Assembly: GCA_023515745.1 (NCBI GenBank)
Contig: JALECJ010000007.1
Coordinates: 1,286,612-1,350,611, forward strand
Reading direction: 5' to 3'
Length of the DNA: 64,000 nucleotides
Source of the DNA: Amoeboaphelidium protococcarum
Taxonomy: Eukaryota; Aphelidiomycota; Aphelidea
The notes under the pieces are model-generated. The model saw only the letters and a list, made by a program, of their open reading frames with translations, was not told the DNA's origin and ran no database searches. The position numbers were made by a program, and so were the translations under genes. Below are positions 12,933 through 24,665 of the stretch, one piece after another. Numbering within the stretch: the first letter of the stretch is position 1; every line of letters begins with the position of its first letter.

Positions 12933-14462
12933 TCACAATGTCATTTAGGACAAGATTTAGTGCACCTTAAAGCCAATATTATCAAGTACGTCATCTCCCG
13001 CGGATTGTACAAACTTTTCAAACTCGGCCTCTTCGTCCTCTTCTTCATCATGCTCTTTGTCTGAATTTTACTGTTCCCTGTCATTGACGTCACGGTTTGA
13101 GGTAGTTTGCCATTACGCGCTAAAGTCATCATCGTCATTGGCTTCAGAATCCCAAACCTTGTCACTACCTAGAATAGAATCATCATCTGATAGTTCTCCC
13201 GCTTACATTTTATCAATTTTGGCATGCATTCGCGTCAAAACTTCTTCTAACTAGCCAGTTGCATTTTGCGCTTTGACCGTTTCACTGAAATCATTAATGA
13301 TCTCCTGAACATCATCCTCAATCTACGTCTCACCATTCTCTTCTTCAATTTACAAATGGTCATACCATTCAGTGTCGGACACGATCGCTTATCCACGCGA
13401 GTCTATATCATCCCAAAATCCTTTCTACTCCAAATATAAGTCAAATTCAGCATCAGAGAAGGTCACATTAGAACTCTTTAAATGCTGAGAAAATGATTAC
13501 TGCAACTATAGATACTCTTCGTCTTTCTATGACATTACCCAATCAAAGGCAATTGTAAGTCTGACACCTAGCTACGTAGCCAATATCTCATTCTTACTAA
13601 AACGATTATCATTTAAAATCATAGCATTAAAAGGTTGGAGTGAAGCATACTGGAGAGGTACGGGTAACTTTAAAGACATTATTTACGCGTACGATGGCTT
13701 GTTTAGTCGAACAAGCGAGCATACCGAAGTTGAAGGATCAAATCTCTCCAACTAACTATTGACCCGTCCGACATCACCAGCCAATGAGCATATCTGTAAA
13801 AATGCATTGATAAACTGTATGGCAATTCTCGCCTATTCTAAGATGACACGTGCAATATCTCGAGGAATATAAGCCTTTGATAGTTGATCCAAGGCGGGAT
13901 AATATTTTAAGGTAGATCCATCCTTGAGAAATAGCGTATTACTACGTGTAAACTAGCACACCAAATCTTCAACCTACTTACCAAGATCAACATTTTTGGA
14001 AATTTTTACACATTTTTTATCTATAATTGTGGCCAAGTAGACTTCTTTATTGCAAAGCAAGGCGCATTCAGTCGCACTTCGATCAAACTCCACCTCTGGA
14101 GCGGCAAAGTCTCTCAACTGCACGTCATCATCAACGCACTCTGTCAATACTAAATCGCAACCACTATCAGATAACTATATGTACAAACAAGGAAACTGCC
14201 CGGACAATTTATATAATATACCCAATGTTTAGTAACAATCTTAATATCCAGCTAAACCATAATTCTATTTGATAACAAACGCGTTAAATCCTTCCAATAA
14301 AGACTCTTAAGACTATGAAGCATCTTGAACACGAAATTCCTAATCATTCCATAATATACCACACTATAAACTATCGACTATTTTTTGTATCTCTTAGAGT
14401 ATTAATTAAAACTGCTGATCTTTTGGAATATAGAGAGTGACTTCTAGCGTGTTTTAATTCAT
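12933..14462 (-). CDS. Ecdysoneless (ECD/SGT1-family) homologue
   Basis: Continuous 509-residue frame from ATG 14462 to TGA 12933. Order of features fits ECD: N-terminal TLYIPKD, a central segment CYQTLGILYKLSGQFPCLY followed by DLVLTECVDDDVQL (cf. the family's EFLLIEAA...LP region), then LPVPLQYASLQPFNA...QLGVRLTIAFDWV (cf. the YAxL...LGMKLxxGFE block), an acidic middle (DDDDFSAQW, HDEEEDEEAEFEKF) and a C-terminal segment that resembles the end of human ECD. ECD proteins link to spliceosome assembly (PRPF8) and R2TP, and in fungi were described as transcription-related SGT1. The match is by pattern across the length rather than by one decisive motif. Confidence 0.7.
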
Positions 14463-14840
14463 TTTCCTTCGACTGTTGGATTCCCCAAAGAACTTTAAAC
14501 AGTTCCAAACCAATAAATTTTCTTCCCCGTGTTGTTCTGCTACTATAAATCAAACACGTATGAATTCATTAAAGTATATTGTATAGCTTAAACTATTATA
14601 TTCTGTTTATGTGCTTTATATTCAGCTTGACAAAGATTGTTTGAATCCAAGTCTTGATAATGCTCTTATAACGCGATACTGATTTCATAAGGCTCTGCTT
14701 CTACAAAAATCTTTTCTCTAAGTTCTCTCGTGCGAATTCCTATGCTGAGACTTTCCCACGTAACTGAGCTTCGTTTGCATTTAAAATAAACTCTTAATAG
14801 TAATAACAGAACAAGATATATCTCATAATCATCATTTAGA

Positions 14841-17678
14841 ATGACTAATGCCAAGATAATTGATGGTAAGGCTATAGCGAAGCAGTGCACGGACAAGTTG
14901 AAAGCCTAAATTGCGTAGTACAAAGCTGATTATCCTCAATTCCAACCGCGTCTGGCTATCGTTCAGGTTGGCGACAGGCAGGACTCTAATGCATACGTTC
15001 GGATGAAGATCAAGGCTGCAGAGGATGTTGGTATCTAGTTGGATCATATTCTGCTGCCGGAACAGATTAGCTAGCAGTAGCTGCTGAAGACAATTGAGCA
15101 AGTTAATAGTGACGCGTCCGTTCATGGTCTGATTGTCCAACTTCCACTACCTGCGCACATAAACTCTGATCTGGTCACGGAGTCGATTGATGTTAGAAAG
15201 GATGTAGATGGCTTTCATACTTTGAACATTGGATCGCTGGCTAAGAAAGGCGCCGTACCTCAATTTTTGCCATGCACTCCTAAAGGCATCATGGAATTGC
15301 TTAAATAGTCTGGAGTAGAGTTGAGCGGTAAAAGTGCTGTAGTTGTCGGCAGATCTAATATTGTGGGTATGCCAATGTTCCACTTGTTGAATGAAGCCAA
15401 TTGCACCGTAACTCTGTGCCATTCCAAGACGCGCGATTTGGATCAGTTGGTGTCGTAGGCTGACGTGGTGATTGTCGCTGTTGGCTCGCCAGAATTTATC
15501 AAGGGTGCATCCATCAAAACTGGTGCTGTTGTTGTAGATGTTGGAACCAATGCTGTCCCGGATCAGAGTAAGAAGACTGGCTACAGATGGGTTGGTGATG
15601 TGGAATTCGGCGCTGCTGCTGAGAGAGCCGCTATGATTACGCCAGTTCCAGGAGGTGTTGGTCCGATGACTGTCGCCATGCTGTTGGAAAATACTGTATA
15701 GTCAGCTGTTTAAAAACTGGAAGCTGATCTAAGACCGTTGACTTTGACTCCTCAACCGCTTGATTTGAAGCGTCCTGTTCCTAGTGATATTGATATTGCA
15801 TACGCGTAATAGCCCAAGTTTATTCAGTAGTTGGCATAGGAAGTTGGTCTCTTGCCTGGGGAGTTTGATCTCTATGGTCAATATAAAGCTAAAGTTCATC
15901 TGTCAGTTTTGGAGCGTATAAAGCATAGACAGAATGGCCATTATGTTGTGGTGAGTGGTATAACACCAACACCTCTTGGAGAAGGTAAATCCACAACGAC
16001 CGTTGGACTTTGTCAAGCTCTGACTGCGCACTTGAATCGTCCTGCATTTGCCTGTGTGAGATAGCCATCTCAAGGCCCTACTTTTGGAATCAAAGGTGGT
16101 GCGGCAGGTGGTGGATATGCACAAGTGATTCCGATGGATGAGTTTAATTTGCATCTGACTGGTGATTTACACGCTGTAACTGCAGCGAATAACTTGTTGG
16201 CAGCTGCTATTGACGCTCGTATTTTCCATGAATCCACTTAATCTGATAAGGCTCTATTTGATCGTCTGTGCCCACAGAAGAATGGCACTAGAACTTTTAC
16301 CAATATCATGAAGAGAAGATTGCAGAAGCTGGGCATTGTGGGTAAGGATGATCCAGCCGAGTTGACTGAAGAGGAGCGTTCTAGATTTGTGCGCCTAAAC
16401 ATTGATCCAAGCACAGTGATGTGGAATCGTGTCATGGACACCAATGATCGGTTCTTGCGCAAGATTACTATTGGGTAGAATGCAACTGAACAGGGACGTA
16501 CTAGAGAGACTAGCTTTGACATTACTGTCGCATCAGAGATTATGGCTACTCTAGCTCTCACCACAGGCATAAATGACATGGATGAGAGATTCGGTTAGAT
16601 GATTGTGGCTTACGACAAGGAAGGCAAAGCTGTGACGGCTGATGACATTGGAGTGACCGGCGCGTTAACAGTCTTGATGAAGGATGCGATCATGCCAAAC
16701 TTGATGCAAACTCTGGAGGGCGGTCCAGTATTTGTTCATGCGGGGCCTTTTGCTAACCTTGCCTCTGGCAATAGCTCTATCATTGCTGATTATATAGCTC
16801 TAAAATTGGTTGGTACTGAGTAGAACCGTGCTGAGGCTTAACGCGGATTTGTTGTCACAGAGGCGGGTTTTGGCGCTGATATCGGAATGGAAAAGTTTTT
16901 CAACTTGAAATGTAGGTATAGCGGACTGGTGCCTGATTGTGTAGTCCTGGTGGCAACTATTAAGGCTCTTAAAATGCATGGTGGTGGCGCGGACGTGGTA
17001 GCTGGCAGGTAGCTAGCACCAGAGTACCGTACTGAGCGTGTTGATTTGGTAAAGGAAGGATGCAAGAATATGCAGCGTCACATTGTGAATGCTAAAAAGT
17101 ACGGCATGCCAGTTGTTGTCGCTGTCAATAGATTCACTACTGATACAGACAATGAGATTGAAATGGTGCGTTAGGCTGCTATGGAAGTTGGTGCATTCGC
17201 ATCAATATCTGCAAGTCATTGGAGTGATGGTGGAAAAGGGGCTGTGGATCTGGCTCAAGCTGTAGTTAGTGCTTGTGAATCCCATACTGCTCCTAATCCA
17301 GATTTCAAGTTTTTGTATGAGCTAGAAGGTTTGTCGTTGGTGGACAAGATTAGAAAAATTGCGGTAGAAATGTATTCCGCCCAGGATATCCAGTTGAGTG
17401 ATGTCGCGGCTGAAAAGGTGAGAAAGTTTCAAGAGCTCGGTTATGGTTCTCTGCCAATTTGTATGGCCAAGACTCAATACAGCTTCTCTGCTGACCCTAA
17501 AATGAAGAATGCACCATCTGGCTTCCTGCTACCTATCAAGGATGTTAGAGTTAGTGCTGGAGCGGGGTTCGTGTACCCACTCGTCGGTGACATTCAGACA
17601 ATGCCTGGTCTCCCAACGCGTCCTTCCTTCTACGACATTGAACTGGGCCAAGACGGAAGAATTAAAGGATTATTTTGA
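14841..17678 (+). CDS. Trifunctional C1-tetrahydrofolate synthase
   Basis: One 945-residue protein with three activities of one-carbon metabolism: methylene-THF dehydrogenase, methenyl-THF cyclohydrolase and 10-formyl-THF synthetase. The N-terminal ~310 residues show [61 protein letters not shown] and [19 protein letters not shown]. From about 340 the synthetase follows: P-loop [69 protein letters not shown] and [20 protein letters not shown]. No organellar signal is evident, which suggests the cytosolic form. All residues at TAA/TAG fit Gln. Stop TGA 17676. Upstream 378 bp separate it divergently from ECD. Confidence 0.97.
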
Positions 17679-17952
17679 GCATTTCATATATAGTTGGATT
17701 GATAATACGCATGAATGGTTGGCTCTTTCGTCGGTTACTTTGTTTCTTGTCTGCTTGAGCAGCATTTTGTTCTGTTTCACGCGCTTCAGAATCAAGATAC
17801 CCACCAGAGCGAAACGCGATTGGACAGATCTAGATTGGGTTAACGACTCTATTGGTTTTTCAACGACATTGCTGTCCTTTAATATTATATTAAAATCTAG
17901 CTCATATACCACTTCAAGATATAAACACAATCATTTTGTTCTTTTTGACATT

Positions 17953-18420
17953 ATGAATTTTTAGCAAAATTTGGATCAATTAAAGAATAGAATGTCTGAT
18001 CTTTAGGCAGAAATCAATTAAGCCTCAGAAAAGTTAAGTGAAGCTGAGATGGATTTAAAGACAGCTATTGCAGAAGGAAAGCCTGAATATATCATAACTG
18101 GTTTAAAAGCTATATTACATTCACGAACAGCTATAGTGAATTCATGAATGTTAGCTCAGCATGGTCTAACGGAAATGATAAAACTATAAATTTTAATGGA
18201 AAGTCGAATGATATCACATTCTTCAGCCAACTATAGTGGTAAGTATCAATAGCAACATCAAGTTTAAATTTCATTTAAATACTGTAATATTGTAGAATCA
18301 TTAGATATTTCTGTATCATCAAAAAGTTCGTGTCGTTCATTTGCTAAAGCGGCGTTTGATCTACAGGTCGGCACGTAAATCGTAAGAAGTAAGCAATGTC
18401 AAAGATGCGAGGCGCGTTGA
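17953..18420 (+). CDS. Small coiled-coil gene(s) with an in-frame TGA and one intron
   Basis: ATG 17953 opens a 64-codon helical, Glu/Gln-rich frame (MNFQQNLDQLKNRM...AIVNS) ending at TGA 18145. The next codon is ATG (18148) in the same frame, and the frame continues through HSSANYS to an intron 18239-18295 with canonical GTAAGT and TTGTAG, then ESLDISVSSKSSCRSF to TGA 18418. The phase-preserving intron argues that the second half is expressed. Possibilities are two tiny adjacent genes, one gene with a sense or readthrough TGA, or a recent nonsense lesion. No family recognised. Confidence 0.4.
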
Positions 18421-18477
18421 TGAAACGAGACGGCTGTTGTGTTGCATCTGTCACAGGTGTGAGATAGTGACTCAGTT

Positions 18478-19158
18478 ATGGGCTGCTGTTGTCTATAAAA
18501 AGCTGGTTGGCGTGTTAACTCTTCTATCCTTGTTAAGGAATTGTGATCGTGAATAGCGTTTCGATATAATGAGTTTTAATAATAATACACCTCTTTCGGA
18601 TGTCCCTATGGAGCCTAGCGCTACACATCTGGTGAAAGCGATCTTAATTAATTGGTTGCAGCCCACTTAGTTCCTTTAAATTAATTGTAACTCATAAGTC
18701 GTGATCTCGAGTACTTTCCCAAACATGGCATTTTATTGCGGAAGGACTTGGAACAAAGTTATGACTTATTTTAGTGGATGTTTGATAAAGATGGACGTGT
18801 CATTGTCCTGTATGAGCGATGGGCACACAAGAATCAGATAACGAAGATTGATTTGTGTGGCGATTCAGAATCTAGGCCTTCTAATGATCTGATTGCCATT
18901 CACAATTCACTTGCTAGCAGTAGGTCCCAGGGATGCTGTTCTAATTGTTGGAAGTTTGTTGGAATTTATAATATCGATGCTCATTAAAAAAGCAGTTGCG
19001 AAGCTATTGATGTTAAAAGTGATGCGCAGGACGGTAGTGGCGCTAGTGACTCCGAGTCTGGCGATGATGATGCAGATAGATACGAGAATTCCTAGTCTGT
19101 GGCAGACTGTGACAACGTTGATGGGCATAACTTAATGTCTACTCTCAACATCACCTGA
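18478..19158 (+). CDS. Putative lipid-anchored acidic protein, one predicted intron
   Basis: The downstream frame from 18557 is long and protein-like (LEYFPKHGILLRKDLEQ, LFQWMFDKDGRVIVLYERW) and ends in an acidic tail (SDSESGDDDADRYENSQ) at TGA 19156, but has no upstream ATG before a TGA. Splicing 18512-18556 (GTGTTA...GAATAG) joins it in phase to ATG 18478, giving MGCCCLQKAGWP at the start, an N-myristoylation plus palmitoylation type signal. Total about 211 residues. A CxxC pair (GCCSNC) lies near the middle. The donor GTGTTA is weak, so the exon is an inference; the ATG at 18569 in another frame is the alternative start and would give an unrelated short protein. Function unknown. Confidence 0.5.
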
Positions 19159-19346
19159 CTATTAATAATCACTGCTGCATTGTCGAGTAAGTTTGTTGTT
19201 TTTTAAATTAGCCTGAAGAAATAGCGACACTTTATCTTACTATTAAACTGAATAAAAATGAAAACATCATACGCGAATTGATATTTAATATTCATATTCA
19301 TATTCATTCGTATAAGCCATTCATTTCATACGCAAGCTGCATTCCT

Positions 19347-19853
19347 TCATTCATACTCCAACGCTGGTTCAGGGGTCAACTAACGTCCAGTTCTGGAATC
19401 AGTATTCTGAGCCCAGCGAACAGCGTCAACAGGAGCACGCATCCACTGTCCACCAGGTTATATCATGTACATACGCATACGTTTGATCGGCAAACCAGTC
19501 TTCTCATCAGTCTTATCCGTAAAGATGCGCACAGTAATACCAGCAGTCGTAGTGAACACTTGCTTCATGTTCTCAGACAATTCACGATATGAGATTGACG
19601 TAACGCGTGGGCCGTCCATGTCAAAGTTGCCACGGCCAAGATTGGACTCATAGGTGATGATTTTGGTCCCCGGAATTGGGTTCAATTCTTGTTGGAAGAA
19701 CTAACGCATATATTGGGCGCCTTGCTCCAGCTCATCAACTGTTCTCACACCAGCAATACCAAAGTAGTCCATCAATTACTGACGTTCATCAGCAGCTGTT
19801 TGTCTTGCGTCTCTTTGACCACGTTATCCACCGCGACCGCGACCACGATTCAT
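19347..19853 (-). CDS. Unknown 168-residue protein with RG-rich N terminus
   Basis: ATG 19853 to TGA 19347, with five TAA/TAG read as Gln. It begins MNRGRGRGGQRGQRD, an RGG-like basic segment, then a compact region (LMDYFGIAGVRTVDELEQG, TKIITYESNLGRGNFDMDG, GITVRIFTDKTDEKTGLPIKRMRM) and ends LTPEPALEYE. Balanced composition suggests a folded small domain. I do not recognise it; RGG termini often accompany RNA-binding proteins, which is only a hint. Confidence 0.65.
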
Positions 19854-20203
19854 GATTGCTGTTTATTTTTTGTTTGCGGAAACAAATGTCGATCTTTGCA
19901 AATCCGTGGCGCAATCTGATCACAAACGTGCGAAATTCGATTTTTAACTCCTCGCCCGCCAATCCGCGTGCTTCATGTGCCTCCAATGTCTTATCGATTG
20001 CAAAGGGACCAACATTTTTTAGCCTCTAATTCCCCATACTGCTGTTTCTGATTGGTTGGCACTCTATTTCGAATGATCATGGTCGAATAGTTGGAAATCT
20101 CGAATTCCACACATGTCGTATGAACCATATACATTTAGCAGTGCTTATTTTGTCCTTCTGTTTAACAAAGATTATAAATTATAAATAGTGAGAGCAATTT
20201 TCA
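19854..20203. other. Divergent intergenic region, 350 bp
   Basis: Shared upstream region of the RG-rich gene (minus) and the seven-segment membrane protein (plus). AT-rich near 20155-20200. No supported gene or known motif. Confidence 0.5.
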
Positions 20204-21148
20204 ATGGATCTGGCTTAGTAATTGTTTCTGGGATCATGCGTGTCTCTAGCGTTTCTTGCACTAACTCTGGTCTGCTGGTACGTGTTCTACCTGCTCATTG
20301 TGTAGCAAATCAAATTACGTGCTCTGTTTAAGAATAAGTTTGATCTACTCTTGATAATCTACCTGATATCGACCACTGCTTATTGTTCGATTAAATACTC
20401 ATCTCTTGTAGACTATCAGTAAAATTTATTGTCTATCCGCTCCATTGAGGCTGTCTGTCTCGCTGTGCTGGTTGTCTGTTACATTCAGATAATCTTCCTC
20501 CGATCTGATGCGATCCTTCAATTTACATCATATTATCGTCTGACTAAAATCGTACTTTGGATCTGCACCATTCTATTTGCACTCTATCCGGCGTTTCAAA
20601 TAGCTTACAGTGTCCTGCAAAAATAATATATTGCGTACTTTCTCCAGGCTGTCCACATTGCCTTGGCAGATTTGGCAATGATAGTCCTGGAGATTATCTA
20701 TACTGTTGGTCTTTCTAATTACTTGCGAAAGATTCAAAAATCATTCAACTCTCCCAATGCAACCATATTCGCTATAATCAGCAAATACGGTATAGTTAGC
20801 CTCGTAATGGTCTTAACAGGCGGTGTTCTTGGAGCAGTGACGAGCTTTGTGAGCGGCCTCCTTAGTATGGTATTGTACTCTATAATCTGCCTGAGCTTTG
20901 TGTTGGTCGGGCTGACTCTTGTCATTATGAAGGTGGCGATCAACAATTATTAGAGATAAATGGGTCTTAAGGCGACACTGCCAATGTCCAGTAACAATAA
21001 TCAGTCATCCGATAAAGGTTGTATCGCTAGTAATTCAATCCAGAATACAGCGTCCACCAAATCTACGCTAATGAATAGTGATGAAACTGATCACAGAGTA
21101 TCGCAGATTTCTAGTAACAACAACAATGGTACCGAAAGTTAAGTGTGA
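20204..21148 (+). CDS. Polytopic membrane protein, about seven TM segments
   Basis: 314 residues from ATG 20204 to TGA 21146. The first 245 residues carry about seven hydrophobic stretches: LFLGSCVSLAFLALTLVCWY, LLLIIYLISTTAYC, AVCLAVLVVCYIQIIFL, IVLWICTILFALYPAF, DLAMIVLEIIYTVGLSNYL, GIVSLVMVLTGGVLGAVTSF and LSFVLVGLTLVIM. The C-terminal 65 residues are Ser/Asn-rich and hydrophilic, likely cytoplasmic. The layout is that of a 7TM protein, but I see no GPCR or rhodopsin signature and give no function. Upstream of and codirectional with the KCH gene. Confidence 0.75.
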
Positions 21149-21417
21149 ATGCAATGTAAAATAAGTGTTTTAAATCATCATTATCACCACTTTCATGGTA
21201 AGATACGCGTCTATAAACAGCCTTGTTTTCACTGAACGCATCAATGTTTCACCGCAGAACGCGCCTGGCCAATCAGCCAAGACCTGTGAAACGATCGCTT
21301 TCCATTCTCGGCCATGCGCCTGATCTTGAACGATTTCATTCTCAAGATTGATTAAACAACACGCAATACTTTGAATAAATCCACCTTTAATATTTTGTTG
21401 TAATCTCTGTGTATAAA

Positions 21418-23226
21418 ATGTCGTGTTGTATGCCTCCCAAATGGAAGAGGGAAACAGTGGTTGACCATAAATTCAGTTATATCGATGTGCATGAATTCAG
21501 AGGTAAGGATTCAGTGTTTAGGCGGCTGAAGTACGCGTTTCTATACGTGCTGGCCTTTAAGGGATTCATGCTGTACGTGGCTGATATATCCTCTATTATT
21601 TTCCAGTTTCTGGCTGCTGATGAAGCTGTTACATTTGCTGGTGGTGATCCTCGTATTGTGGAATTCTTCAAATATATTTATCTCTTCTCTGTGCTGGCCT
21701 CGCTGGCACTGCTGCTTATTGACTTTAGGAAGGCGCGTAAGATTATAAAATCTCAAGACATCTCCTTTACTTTTACCAATGAAATTGCCTATCGATACTA
21801 TGCATTTAAAAAGTATGACTACTTTTGCTTCTTTGAGGAGATTAATGATATGAAGCGATTCAAGGACACCCTTTCTCTGTTTGTCTTTTTCCGTCTACGT
21901 GGTTGGAAGCGTCTGATCTTTGCAGAGACTCCCAGAGCGGGAATCAATATGTATTGGCTTGTGCTTGTGCTGATCAGTCTCAACTACTAGGATGGCTAGA
22001 ATGCTTTAAGGCCTTACATGGAAGACAATCGTGTCTTTGTCTTGCTGTTGCTCGTGGCTCTTGCCGTATTGATCTATCTATTCTCTGCATTCTCTCACTT
22101 GATTGCTGTGATTATCTACATTCCAATGATTTGTGAGATTAGAGGCAACTTGAAAGAGTATTGTTGCCACAAGGTTGACAAGAGAATTGCGCAGCTGATT
22201 GCCAAGAATGAAAGCAGAAAAGCTGAGTAAGCGCAATTGTCAGCTTATAAGAACAAGAAGTCTAATACTGCATAGAAGCAGCTGCTGTAATACAAGAAAA
22301 AGATGCATAATGGAAACAATAATTTTGATGGCAAGGAGCCCAAGTTACCCGATATTGTGGATGATATTGAACTGTAATTCCCAAAGAATGGCTATATATC
22401 TCATTCGGATACGTACAGCGACACTGACGATAGTACAAATCATGATAGTCATAGCGGTAGTGGTGGCGCACAGCCTACGCGTCGAGACACCGTGATGCTG
22501 AATCCTCCGCCGCCCTCATGTACGACTGGTGATGATGACGATGAAGTTGGGTTCAGAGATCGCGATGGTTTCAATTATAATACTGATCCAACGATGAAGC
22601 TGCACAGGAATATTCCTCGCAAAGCGTCTGATGCATCTGGACCATTATCATCATCCCACGGCGACCATTTAAATGCTGTTCCTCCGCAGAGACATGCAAA
22701 TCCACCTTACAATGGTCGTAATGTTCCGACTGCTATGCCTATTGCTCCTCCGCGAAGTAACACTAGTCGACATCACGGGAACCATGCGGCGAGAGATAGA
22801 ATCAATCAACCTCAGTAGCATCGTTAAAATATTCATGAAATGCGTCGTGTTCCTCCTGCAGCTCATGGCCATGCTCACTCTCGTCAATAACATCGTCAGG
22901 TACCTCATCAATAATAGTAGTAGTAGTAATAGCATCATCATTCATAACATCCGTAATCTCGTCACCATAATGCTCCTGGTGATCATCTAACATCTGCTCG
23001 TTCATAAATTCATGCACCATAGCCGCCATCTCATCGAGCTCCTCCTCCACAGCATAGCAGACATGATAATCGTCACCTCAGAGAATTGGGTGCTCATGAT
23101 AACTCAAGTCCGTCTAATCACGGGTAGAAAGGCGGTAATTCATCAAATAACAATGAACATCACCCGCCTAGTAATTCTTAGCGACCTAGAGGAATGAGTT
23201 AATATCAGCAGTCGCGCTTCCGTTGA
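21418..23226 (+). CDS. KCH1-like potassium transporter (fungal K+ channel family)
   Basis: 602 residues from ATG 21418 to TGA 23224. The first 270 residues match the fungal KCH1/PRM6 family (low-affinity K+ uptake at the plasma membrane): HKFSYIDVHEFRGKDSVFRR, LRYAFLY-like LKYAFLYVLAFKGFMLYVADI, DFRKARKIIKSQDISFTFTN, YDYFCFFEEINDMKRFKD, LFVFFRLRGWKRLIFAETPR and the ending IPMICEIRGNLKEYCCHKVD with KRIAQLI. About four membrane segments. The remaining 330 residues are a hydrophilic Ser/Asp/Pro/His/Gln tail including an eight-Gln run written CAA then mixed TAA/TAG. The minus-strand acidic ORF at 22802-23050 is the antisense shadow of this tail. This gene is the strongest single pointer to a fungal relative. 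Confidence 0.9.
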
Positions 23227-23380
23227 ATATCTCTCTTATGTTCTGAATGAAAAATATAAATCTCTATTTAATCATATTATTTTTACGAGTTTTAACATCA
23301 AAGGTTATGAATGATAATATCTTAATACTAGCCAATAAGCTCGAGTAAAAACAGAGAATGTCTAGCTTTATTGACAAAAT

Positions 23381-24487
23381 TCACATATTTCGTACAAAGG
23401 ATCTTTTAATATTATTCTATTACGTGGAAGGCAGTTGGATACTAATCTATCGCTTAGAAGGCAGCTTAACAGGGATAGATTAAGAAGAGAGATTGAGTGA
23501 ATGTTATTAGTTTCGTCGCCAAACTTCCAGCAGAATATCACGAGTGATTAACAGTATAGAAGCACTTTAAGCATCCTACTTGGCTGATTAATCTTACTCT
23601 GAAGCAGACTGATTTTATGAATGCTGCACCTAATTCTTGGAATTACTATTGTTATTATTATTACTATCAACATGGAACGGCGAATACTGTCGATAGGGAG
23701 CCAATTCTTTCTAAATATGATCCATCAAAGAGACAGGTTTAGATCGAGATGCTGAAGACTACGCCGAGTCTTGACCCTTTTATTACTCTGACTGCTGCAC
23801 CTATTAACTGTTATTATTATTAGGTAGACTGAGCCACTGAATCTTCAATTATAACGCGTGATAAATATAAAACTTTGCCAACTTTAAAGCGATAAATTCC
23901 AATAATTACACCACACCAGTATCAAAATTAATCAGCGAGTCAATATCATCTGTTACAAGACTAAACTTATCAGTACCCACCTCAGTGACTTGCTTCAAAT
24001 CAGCCATCAATTATAAATCACTAGATATATCAGATGCTTGACCCTATTCAGTCTAATAATCTTCCAACAGCTGAGGCAATAAGTCTTACCAAGGCATATT
24101 CGGATAATAAAAGTCAAAATCAAAGTCAGCCTGCGTAATGTTGGTACATTTCATAATTGAATCCTTGATATTAATCCATCTGATATACTGCAAACAATCC
24201 TGATATAGAGGAGAATTTCTAATGGCAAAAAGTATAGGGACTAATGAGAGCGACACCTTCTTTGACGACTTGGATGATGATGATGATTATTATTAATAAT
24301 ACTAGTGCTGGTATTCACAATCCAATACAATAACATTATGAATGATATCAGCAATCTGACTGCAAATGATACTTTCCAAATACTATAAAGAATCTTGATT
24401 TATATTCTATACTTTTTCCTCTTTACAGCTTAAATGCAATACACAACAGCATTTATCCACAAGCTTTTATAATCCTGTTAATTTCAT
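23381..24487 (-). CDS. Gln/Asn-rich protein, 368 residues
   Basis: ATG 24487 to TGA 23381. The N-terminal half is folded-looking and Cys-containing (MKLTGLQKLVDKCCCVLHLS, LQYLESIICSQIADIIHNVI, VPILFAIRNSPLYQDC, TQADFDFDFYYPNMPWQDLL), with a QYQQQSSSSSK stretch inside. The C-terminal half is low-complexity with Asn runs and many Gln encoded by TAA/TAG, ending in a basic segment (LPSKRQISIQLPS, KRSFVRNM). No family recognised. Two shorter plus-strand frames over the same interval (Tyr-rich because poly-Asn reads as Tyr on the other strand) are shadows. It is divergent from POP5, 178 bp apart. Confidence 0.7.
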
Positions 24488-24665
24488 TTTATGATGGAAT
24501 TTATACAGAGTACTGGGTACCCTGAACAGACAGTACTTCTTGAATTGGAGAAGTTTGAACGAAATTTGAAAAAAGAGAGAGTTCTTCAGCGGGCGCGATC
24601 TTTCACAACTTTTCAGTCAGCTTTGATATCATCGCCCTGGTAAGATAAGATCTGTAGAAGGGAAA

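Noticed and set aside
17670-17930. Minus-strand 86-codon ORF
   Set aside because: Extends into antisense of C1-THF synthase with no protein-like features beyond length.
22802-23050. Acidic minus-strand ORF over the KCH1-like tail
   Set aside because: Antisense of His/Gln-rich codons gives Asp/Glu/Met-rich shadow; the plus frame is continuous with the transporter.
23349-23835. Two plus-strand ORFs, one Tyr-rich, with an in-frame TGA that might encode Trp
   Set aside because: The minus strand has one continuous Gln/Asn-rich frame here; poly-Asn read backwards gives poly-Tyr/Ile, so the plus frames are shadows and no TGA reassignment is needed.
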